Positions 28,847 to 37,900 of a DNA stretch of 64,000 bases are shown here, one piece after another. The notes beneath the pieces were generated by a model that searched no databases, was not told where the DNA came from, and was given only the letters and a program-made list of their open reading frames with translations. A program made the translations under genes and the position numbers. The stretch spans positions 1,674,001-1,738,000 of the forward strand of contig JAPFFF010000030.1 of assembly GCA_039105265.1 (NCBI GenBank). The letters are read 5' to 3'. The first letter of the stretch is position 1. The number at the start of each line of letters is the position of its first letter. This DNA is from Tritrichomonas musculus (taxonomy: Eukaryota > Parabasalia > Tritrichomonadida > Tritrichomonadidae).

Positions 28847-31800
28847 ATGTCAACAGAAATAGGATCTTTTAATATAAGACAACTTTATAATCAACCTCCA
28901 ATCGGTACAAATTTTTCTCATGGTATTTCTCCATTAATCAGCCCTCTATCGAATTTTGATCAAATTCTCAACAATTTCGGTCCTATTTCTTCATCAACAT
29001 CAACCGACTTTCTTTTTTCAATATTTGGTAATGAATTTGACCTCCGACGCCACAGTTCTATCCAACAAATACTAACCCATCGTATAAATTCAAATTATAA
29101 TTTCGAATATCTGATAAAATTAATAGGGAAAAGCTATCGAAATTGTATATGGGTGACAGAAAATTTTATCATACAGAGTGGAGGTCAAGCGAAACTAAAA
29201 GAATATCGGAAAAAAAATCTTGTTCCACCAGACCCACCATATTATGATCCAGACTTTGAAAAAATTGAAAAAATTCTATGTAAACGCAACGATAATGAAT
29301 ACTTAGTCAAATGGTGCAATTTGGATTACGAACAATCGACTTGGGAGACTGCCGAATCGATCAATGACAATAATTTGATAGGAAACTTTTTGAGAGAGCA
29401 AATTTTACCGACCAAAGAAGAATTGAAAATTCCTCCACGTCCACCTCCATCGATGTGGCGTAAAATCGCAGACATTCCGTTTTCAAAGTCAGGATTTCAA
29501 GCTCGAAATTATCAAATTGAAGGCTTGAACTTTTTGAATAATTGCTGGTATAATAACCGTAACTGCATACTAGCCGATGAGATGGGATTAGGCAAGACAT
29601 TACAAAGTATTTTATTTCTTAACTTACTTCGTAATAAAGAGAAGATTCGAGGACCTTTTCTAATCATCGCTCCATTGTCGACGATTCCACAATGGACGCG
29701 CGAAATCACTGAATGGAGCACTTTTAAACCGCTAGTTTTTACAGGTGAACAAATCAAACGAACCATGATGAAAATGTTTGAATTTTTCTACGAAGATACT
29801 AAAATTCCGAAATTTGAAGTCTTGTTAACGACTTATGAAACCGTTTTGAGAGACAATGATTTAAGCACAATTCAATGGGAATGCATGATCATTGACGAAG
29901 CCCATCGATTGAAAAATTCAGAGTCTAAACTATTGAAAGTTATACGATCTTATCAATCATCATTTAAGATTCTTCTGACCGGTACTCCAATCCAAAATAA
30001 AGCACAGGAATTGTGGTCCTTGCTGAATTTTCTTGATCCATTGAATTACAACTCATTAGGCGAATTTGAGCGAAAGTATGGAAATTGTAACGAAGTGAAA
30101 GCTGTCCAAGATCTTCAAAACATCCTCAAACCAATAATGCTACGAAGATTGAAATCTGACGTTGAAAAAGGAATAGCACCAATGGAAGAAGTCATCATTG
30201 ATTGCCCGATGACGATGCATCAAAAAGCATATTATAATGCTGTTTTTCTGAAGAATATTGAATACCTGACACGTGGTGCACACTCAAAGACAAGCAACAC
30301 CTGTTTGAGGAACATTTCAATGGATTTAAGGAAAGTTTGTAATCATCCTTACTTGCTAAAGAAAGCAGAGGAACAAATATTAATTGAACGAAGAGAAGCC
30401 ATGAAAAATGACAACACAAACGACAACATGTTTGTTAATGAATCATTGATTAGATCATCTGGAAAGATGATTTTATTGGACAAATTGTTGACCAAATTAA
30501 AGGCCGATGGTCATCGTGTTCTAATCTTCTCACAGATGCAAATGATGCTCGATATCTTGTGCGATTACTTGATATACAAACAATACAAATTCAGGAGAAT
30601 TGATGGCTCTGTTCGTTCCAAAGAAAGACAGGATGCTATTGATAACTTCAACCACCCTGATTCAAAGGACTTCGTCTTCTTGCTCTGCACAAAGGCAGGC
30701 GGCGTTGGAATCAATCTGACGTCGGCAGACACAGTGATCATTTATGACAGTGATTGGAATCCACAAAATGACATCCAAGCAACAGCCAGATGTCATCGTA
30801 TAGGCCAAACAAAAGAGGTCAAAGTGTATCGTTTCATAACTGCTAATAGTTATGAACGTAAAATGTTCGAGACTGCGTCAATGAAGCTCGGTCTTGACCA
30901 CGCAGTCCTCGAATCTTCGAAAATTCACAATCAAGAAGACATGGACAAATTAATTAGACTCGGTGCATATCACGCACTTGAAGATGATAATGCCGAAATA
31001 GAGAAATTTGGAGAAGAAGACATCGAAATGATTATTTCACGTTCACAACGAATCAAGCATGAAAACATCAATGGTGAATCGACTTTTTCAAAGGCCGAAT
31101 TTAAAATTGAAGACGAATCAGTTCCAGTTGCTCTTTATAAGCCTGAATTCTGGAAGAAGTACGTGCCAGAGGTTGAAAAGTATGGACAATATGTGCATTA
31201 CGATGATGATTACAGTGACAGCTTTTCAAGCAAGGAAAAGAAAAGTAATTCACACTTCGACCTGCTTGATTATGTCTTCGAATCAGACGAAGAAGATAAC
31301 CAATTGAAAGCCGATCCCGAATATTGGAACAAAGAACGAATTCAGCTGTTAATTTGTCAACTTGTTCGTTTCGGTTTCAACAAATGGGAAGAGGTCATTT
31401 CAAGTGCTAACTTCACTTGTGAGAAAAGTGAAGTGAAGGCCGTTTCTAGGGTCATTTTGAGTTGGTTTTTGACCAACTCAACTGAAGAAGAAGACGTCAT
31501 TCTTCAAAAGTTATACGATGAACTGGCATCGAAGATCACAAGCAACTTTGAGAAGAAGTTTATTAAAATGAAGAAGAATGAATTGAAATCACTTTTCATT
31601 GAAGACGATAACAATTCAAAATTGAAACGAATTGAACTTTTGTATTGCATTGAAAAACTGGTTGAAACTTGCCCGTCAGTTCCAGAAGAGATTGTCATTC
31701 CAGAGATGGACAAAAATGGACCAGCGAAGTGGTGGATGAAGAAGCATGATCAACAGCTTTTACAATATGTTTCAATGACAGGTCTTCAATTACTGGATTC

Positions 31801-33499
31801 TTTTGAATTGAATGATCATCCTGGCGAAACTTTTTCAAAGAAAATTTTATTAGGAAGATTGAATCAAATCATCAGTAAATTGATTGAAGTATATCAACAG
31901 TACCGAAATAATCACAAGAATGAAGACCCTACATTCTCACACGATATCTTATCTAAAGCTGTCTGCTTCTGGTCACCAAAAGATCAAAAGACAATCATTC
32001 GTTTCTTGTGCCTTTTTGGCTACCCAAATGCGAAGCAATTCAAGTTTGTTTCGGGACTCAGAAACAAGACCGAAGAGATGATTGATGCGTTTGTTCATGA
32101 CATTCTGATCTATTGCCACTCAGTACATTCCATTTCGAAAACTCAGAAATCTAAAATGGGAAGTGAAGTGACAGAATCAGATGAAGAATCAACGTCTTTT
32201 GATTCAACGTCAAATGACATGTCTTCCGATTTGTTTGCAGTACCTTTTAACGAGTCCAACTCATTAGTTGTTGAGCCAATCACACTAAACACATCGTCAA
32301 GGATTCTTGCACGTTGTAAGTTCTTTGAAAAAGTTCGTGAATTTCAAAACACTGAAATTTCTATAAGCGAAAAAGAGAGAAATTTGGTAAAGTACATCGC
32401 AGAACGCGGATTCTTGAATCCTTCCGAATCTCAGGCAATTCGCGCCGCCTTTGGAGAGATTCCATCGGACACGAAAGTGATAAAGCGAATTGAAAACATG
32501 GATAGAAATTTCTTCGGGAAAAAACCGCACCGATCAAATCCCTCTGAAAAAGTTGGTGAAAAAGAAGAATCCTCTGAAAAAGTTCATAGTATTTCAAATG
32601 AGCCGTTACCCGCAAATTCAACCATTTGTGTTTCTGATAAATATGAGATACAAACTAATGAGAATGGCGATGTTATTTTTCCTATTTCGCTTTCATCATC
32701 GCTTGTTCTTGTCTCACTTGGAAAAATTGTGTATGATCGACCAAATTTCCACACAAAAAAATATATTTATTCTCCTGGCTTTATTTCAGAGCATTTATAT
32801 AGCAATATCAACAATCCAAAAGAAAAAGTGTGGTATCAATCATTGATAATTGACAACGGAAGTAGTAGTCCGGTCTTCCGAGTTCAATTAAAAGAAGATC
32901 CAAGTATATTCTTAGATGGCAATTCGCCATCGAATCCTTGGTTGACATTATTCAAGAAAATCAATGAGAAGAGGGAAAATAAATCAAAACCTTCAGCAAT
33001 GGTGACTGTTTCTGGACCGGAATTTTATGGTCTTTCGCATCCAATTACACAATTTTTAATGCGAAAACTTGAAAACGTTGAAAAATGCGAAAATATCGAA
33101 TTTTCAAGAATATTTTCAACAATAAAAGCGAAAGCACCAACGAAAAAAGACAAAAACGAGAAACTAAAGAATATTCATACAAAATACAAAGATGACGAAT
33201 CCGAAGATAAAGAAGAAGATGAAGAAGAAGGATTTAATAGATTTAGGAGCGAAAGTGATAATGAAAAAAGAGAAAGAAAACGAACAAATGACAAAAAAGC
33301 GAAAAATTCAAAAATTCAACGAAGTAGTACTACCTTAAGGCAGCAACAACCAGCTAACAAGTCGATTAAAGTGATTAAGACAGAGAAATACAACGCTCCG
33401 ATTCCGCTTCTATTAGATTTTGGAGATATGATCTCTAAGGCACGAGCAATGAGTCGTGAAGAAGATGAAATCTTCTCATTATATGGATACCAAATCTAA
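28847..33499 (+). CDS. CHD1: CHD1-type chromatin remodeller with C-terminal FYRN/FYRC domains
   Basis: 1550 residues from the ATG at 28847. Domains: first chromodomain (about 70-115, EYLIKLIGKSYRNCIWV), second chromodomain (about 138-185, EYLVKWCNLDYEQSTWE), SNF2 ATPase with Walker A DEMGLGKT (244-251), DEAH box (IIDEAHRLKN) and LLTGTPIQN, and a helicase C-lobe (FRRIDGSVRSKERQ, ATARCHRIGQTKEVKVYRF). A SANT/SLIDE-like helical region follows. Near 1285-1350 and 1383-1420 come segments that look like FYRN (VSLGKIVYD, YIYSPGFISEHLY) and FYRC (VSGPEFYGLSHPITQFLM). A basic, acidic-patch tail ends the protein. CHD1 enzymes slide nucleosomes using ATP and read methylated H3K4; FYR domains usually occur in MLL/trithorax proteins. 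Nuclear. Intact; stop overlaps TAAA. Confidence 0.93.
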   Translation: MSTEIGSFNIRQLYNQPPIGTNFSHGISPLISPLSNFDQILNNFGPISSSTSTDFLFSIFGNEFDLRRHSSIQQILTHRINSNYNFEYLIKLIGKSYRNCIWVTENFIIQSGGQAKLKEYRKKNLVPPDPPYYDPDFEKIEKILCKRNDNEYLVKWCNLDYEQSTWETAESINDNNLIGNFLREQILPTKEELKIPPRPPPSMWRKIADIPFSKSGFQARNYQIEGLNFLNNCWYNNRNCILADEMGLGKTLQSILFLNLLRNKEKIRGPFLIIAPLSTIPQWTREITEWSTFKPLVFTGEQIKRTMMKMFEFFYEDTKIPKFEVLLTTYETVLRDNDLSTIQWECMIIDEAHRLKNSESKLLKVIRSYQSSFKILLTGTPIQNKAQELWSLLNFLDPLNYNSLGEFERKYGNCNEVKAVQDLQNILKPIMLRRLKSDVEKGIAPMEEVIIDCPMTMHQKAYYNAVFLKNIEYLTRGAHSKTSNTCLRNISMDLRKVCNHPYLLKKAEEQILIERREAMKNDNTNDNMFVNESLIRSSGKMILLDKLLTKLKADGHRVLIFSQMQMMLDILCDYLIYKQYKFRRIDGSVRSKERQDAIDNFNHPDSKDFVFLLCTKAGGVGINLTSADTVIIYDSDWNPQNDIQATARCHRIGQTKEVKVYRFITANSYERKMFETASMKLGLDHAVLESSKIHNQEDMDKLIRLGAYHALEDDNAEIEKFGEEDIEMIISRSQRIKHENINGESTFSKAEFKIEDESVPVALYKPEFWKKYVPEVEKYGQYVHYDDDYSDSFSSKEKKSNSHFDLLDYVFESDEEDNQLKADPEYWNKERIQLLICQLVRFGFNKWEEVISSANFTCEKSEVKAVSRVILSWFLTNSTEEEDVILQKLYDELASKITSNFEKKFIKMKKNELKSLFIEDDNNSKLKRIELLYCIEKLVETCPSVPEEIVIPEMDKNGPAKWWMKKHDQQLLQYVSMTGLQLLDSFELNDHPGETFSKKILLGRLNQIISKLIEVYQQYRNNHKNEDPTFSHDILSKAVCFWSPKDQKTIIRFLCLFGYPNAKQFKFVSGLRNKTEEMIDAFVHDILIYCHSVHSISKTQKSKMGSEVTESDEESTSFDSTSNDMSSDLFAVPFNESNSLVVEPITLNTSSRILARCKFFEKVREFQNTEISISEKERNLVKYIAERGFLNPSESQAIRAAFGEIPSDTKVIKRIENMDRNFFGKKPHRSNPSEKVGEKEESSEKVHSISNEPLPANSTICVSDKYEIQTNENGDVIFPISLSSSLVLVSLGKIVYDRPNFHTKKYIYSPGFISEHLYSNINNPKEKVWYQSLIIDNGSSSPVFRVQLKEDPSIFLDGNSPSNPWLTLFKKINEKRENKSKPSAMVTVSGPEFYGLSHPITQFLMRKLENVEKCENIEFSRIFSTIKAKAPTKKDKNEKLKNIHTKYKDDESEDKEEDEEEGFNRFRSESDNEKRERKRTNDKKAKNSKIQRSSTTLRQQQPANKSIKVIKTEKYNAPIPLLLDFGDMISKARAMSREEDEIFSLYGYQI

Positions 33500-33744
33500 A
33501 ATCAGAAACATTTTTTTGCATTATTGCAAAATTAAGTTTTTCACAGAATATTAATAATGAAGAGTGAAATAATTGTAACATAAACTTATATTAAAATATT
33601 ATTTATTTATCTATTTTTTTCATTTGCTTTTATTTTTTTACGAGACGATAAAAATATTCTTAAACATTTGTAAATTAGAATTAAAAAAAGTATATATACA
33701 TATGATTGACGAAACAAATTTATCAAATAATTGATAAAAAGTCT

Positions 33745-34623
33745 TATAGCATCTTGTTAAGTCTAAATGTCACTTTTTTTGACCTTTTAACTAGGCTTGT
33801 TAAGTCTCGATTTTCGATATCGATAATTGATCCATTTTTCTGATATCAATATCAAATCAAAAATTTTATCTCTGATATCAATAATGAATAAAAATAAAAG
33901 ATCGATTATCAATATTGAAAATTTTTTAACGTATAAAAATTTTGTAAACTTTTTTAGAGTGAGGAGAATTATATGTAAACGGGAGAATAATATGTAAACG
34001 CTACAGAAAAAGTTTAAGATATACAATTTTTTTGAATTAATTAATAGAAATAATAAATAATTTATTTGAAAAAAATTGATAAAAAAACTCTAAATTATCT
34101 TTATTAAATTTTGTTTTTGTAATTTATTATATAGTGATTCAAATTAAATTGATAATGTATAATAATAAAACTAACTAAAAGAAAGCGGATAATGCTTTTC
34201 TCTTTCATTTTTAAACTTTTTCAGAAGCGTTTACATATTATTCTCCCGTTTACATATTATTCTCCTCACTCTAACTGTTTACTTCACATATCCGTTATAA
34301 AATTTAATAAAAGCTGATTCTTTTACATAATAAGTTAGAATATATTTATTTTATGCCATTAAAATACTATTTTTAATGGTTTTTTCAGGTATTAATTTCG
34401 ATTAATCAAGATTCGATATCAAAAGCATATTTTTTTTGTATCACATTTCATACTTGATAATCGAATTCTTCAATAAAAAGTTCCAATCGATAGCATTTTA
34501 TTATCGATTATCTGAGTTAAAAAAAGTGCCAAACCTGATAATTGATATCAGAATAACAAGCCTACTTTTAACCAAAATTTTTCACCACAAAAAAAGGGCA
34601 TTTGGACTTAACAAGATGCTATA
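33745..34623. mobile_element. Inverted-repeat element with 8-bp target duplication, host of a nested element
   Basis: 879 bp with termini TATAGCATCTTGTTAAGTC and its exact reverse complement. It is flanked by AAAAGTCT on both sides (33737-33744 and 34624-34631). Inward the arms stay similar (AAATG..CTTTTTTTG, TTTTAACTAGGCTTGTTA against TTAAAAGTAGGCTTGTTA) but are diverged, so it is older than the 3.1-kb element. The same 8-bp duplication length suggests a similar type of transposase. No coding sequence. A TA-flanked miniature element sits inside it; without that the element would be about 562 bp. Confidence 0.78.
33957..34271. mobile_element. Nested TA-flanked miniature element (Tc1/mariner-like)
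   Basis: Begins GAGTGAGGAGAAT and ends with its reverse complement. The arms run on through ATATGTAAACGGGAGAATAA and TATGTAAACGCT with few differences. TA is found on both sides (33955-33956 and 34272-34273). 315 bp, no coding capacity. Lies off-centre inside the 879-bp element, so it inserted after it. Confidence 0.75.
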
Positions 34624-34631
34624 AAAAGTCT

Positions 34632-34919
34632 TATTTTTCTCAAAATATCGATATTTTTTTCAAGAAAACAATAAAATATCTTCAGTAAAGTTTGTCCACT
34701 AATTGGGAAGTGAAGTGAAATGAATGGAATTTGACACCAGCATTTTCTAATCTTATTTCAAGTGCTGAATTGATTACTAACATTGTTGATTTTTTTTGTC
34801 AGTCACTTTTTATAAAATTGACCTATCACTTGGTGAAAAAAAAATTCATTTCACTTTCCAATTTTTAGACAAACTTTTATAAAAATAATAATAAAAAAAA
34901 CTTGTTTAATTTATTAAAT
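34632..34919. other. Short intergenic spacer, no gene seen
   Basis: AT-rich bases between the nested elements and the 3' end of the giant surface protein gene. Nothing recognised. Confidence 0.4.
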
Positions 34920-37900
34920 CTAGAGACCAACCGAAAGAGAATCATCTTCTTCATTAGAATTATCAGCAATGCCTTTCTTTTTCCTCCAAAATAGAACCGC
35001 AATCACAATGATAGCAATAACAGCAACCACGGCAATAACAATTCCTGCTATTGCACCTCCTGAGAGTTCCTTCGACTTTGACTTTGTCGGATCAGGTTGC
35101 TCATTTCCAGATTGATCAATAATAGTCACCTTCACTCTCTCTGGATCAGACGCAACCACAACATTTTGCAAGAATTCTCTATTTTCTTCCGTAACGTTCG
35201 CCACAACTTCTACAGAAACTGATCGATTTTCAACACCAACGATGCTTATTCGGTGTTTTTGAGCAACAAAAGAGTCGTCGAGAACAATTCTACACGTATC
35301 TTTCAATGGGTGAACGTTATAATCAATTCTTGTTTCGTTAAAATCTTGAATTTGCTTGAAGATGATGCTATCGTCGACTCCAAAGCTGACCAGATCTGAA
35401 TCCAACGAATCAATCAAAGCTCCTCCATCGGAACCTTCAATTTCGGACTCAACTCTACTTGATGTTACAGTTTGAATTGAATTCAATCGTAGCATGTTGT
35501 GATTATCATTCTCGAGAAATGTGGCCGATGAATTCAATGAAGCTCGCATGAACAAGATTTTCTGGCGCTTCAAGTAGTTGATTGGTGCATCGATGCTGCC
35601 TGGGAATGAGTGAAGAATGACGACAATTTTCGATTGTGGATCAAAATCATCTCTGATTTCACGAAGAGTTTGGATCTGCTTGTATCCTTGCGATGACTGG
35701 TAGGAGCAAATCGAGCTTCCTTCGGATTCACCACAGATGATGTAGACGCCTTTGATGACTTTGATGAATGTTGAATTATGAATGATTTTTTCAGACGGAT
35801 AATCATAGGCGTTCAGTTCACCTTGTCCAGTTACGTAGAGCTCTGAAGCGTTTACATCTTTGCTGTTTGAGTTGACAACATTGAGCTTGAGGAATGTGTC
35901 GAGCTCAATTGAAAAAGTGGGGCCAATTTGACCTACTTTCATGATGATGTCAAGAAAAGAATCTTCCGGCTTCAGGAGAAGATTTGAAATGTTCGAAAGA
36001 ACGACAAGATTGCCTATTTTAATTCCATCCTGAATGTTTTGATTGACTTCTTTGACATCTGTCAGATTTAGGTTGCAAAGAGAATCAATCAAAACGTTGT
36101 GCTTGTTTGTGAATATCTTTGATGAAATTTCAGAATCAGAAAAGATTCTGATGTCGACGTTTTCGCCAGGATCACTTATTATTTTGTCTGATTCAATGAT
36201 GATGCCATTAATGCCTTCGCTGCACCGATTGCACGAGTCTTTGCTGTTGCAAATGCAGAGGTATTTCTGTGAGCCGTTTAGAATGAGCGAGATGCCATGA
36301 TAACCAGACAAGCTGCTTATGAAGTTGTAGTATGATTCATTGTTTCCATAAACTGTGATTTGACTATTCTCACTACTGTTGTTGTCGTTGTTTAATATTG
36401 TGATGAACTTTTTCTTTTGCATTGCACAGTCTCTCAAATCAATGAATGTTTCGTTACTCGTGAGCTGGAACGTGATCGGTGTTTCAACATTTTCTTCTGG
36501 AATTGATAAAGATGAATAATTGTTCAATCTAAAGATCGTCTTTGAAAAATCACCATCGAATTCCCAATATTCATTAATGATTGTCTTGTCAGGCTTTATT
36601 TGTGTAGTGTTTGCCAAACTAATGTTTAAGTATTCTGTTGAATTCGCCATTACATGAACAAACACTGATGATGATAAGTCGAAAAGATCAACGTTTTTGC
36701 TGATTGTTAATGGAGCAATGAAAATTTCTTTTCCAATGAATGATTCATTGAAAATGTTTTCAATTGTGTCATTTACTCCAAACGTGCAGAATGAAATTGA
36801 ATAGTTTGTTGAGTCATGTGCACAATATGGATTGAGTTTTTCAATTTTGTCTCCGAAAATTGGTTCCAAAATATCAATTTCACTTGTGTAAAGATGATAG
36901 TTATTGTTAACAACAGAAATATGGAAATCTGCTGATTTATTTGTTTTAGTTGACACTAATACATCAGAACCCAATGTGAATGTAATTGACGATGTTGTAT
37001 TTGAATCAAAATCAAAATCAAACTTGTTATTTAATTCAACATCGATTGTTGCATTCTTAATGAATTCATATAAAGAGGAATCAGAATAATTCACTTGAAT
37101 ATTATCGTCATCGAATATATGCATAGAAGAAGGTGAATCTTGAAGTTTTATTTTGATGTTTTCATCTGTTGAATTAAATATGTAATGATGGCCAGTTGTG
37201 TATGGGATTGTTAAGTCCTGAGAAACAATAATTATTGCGTTAGGGTTTTCACGAACAGCTTCCAATAAAGATGTTATATCTGAAACGTGGAAAAAGTCAC
37301 CAAAGCATTGTGAGAAGTTTTCATAATAGCAAATGAAGTCATACATCAATGACTCTTTTGTATTCTCAGATGAAAATTTCTTTAAAATTGAATTTAAGTT
37401 GAATAATTGGTCATTGTTTTTGTATTTCGTAATAAGCCGGTTTGAAGGACCATAGTTTTCAATGCTGATGCTTGTTACCTGGCCAGCATTAGAGATATTA
37501 AAATCACCTGGAAAGACGTATGTATCTGAAGAATTAGTACAGATAAACTTTGCCATATTCATATACTTGTGTAAATAATAAGGATGAGGGAAGTTTGCAT
37601 TAAGAGTAACTGATTGTGGCAAATGAAAGTCAATTCTTCCACCAACAAATTTTATTAAATTATCAACAATGATTCCGTCGTAATCATACGTAATATTCGA
37701 TGATGTTACATAGAAATCATTCCGAAGTTTTTGAAATATAAATATATTATGTGGTTTTTTCCAAGTAGATGGAATTTTAATTGTTTCATTTACCGCAACT
37801 CCCAAAACAATATTTTCTGACAATGTATCATCATTTGGTAAGTCGCTTACAAGTGTTGATAGGTAAGGGTAATAAAGAAGACTTGCTTCTTTGCTTTGTG

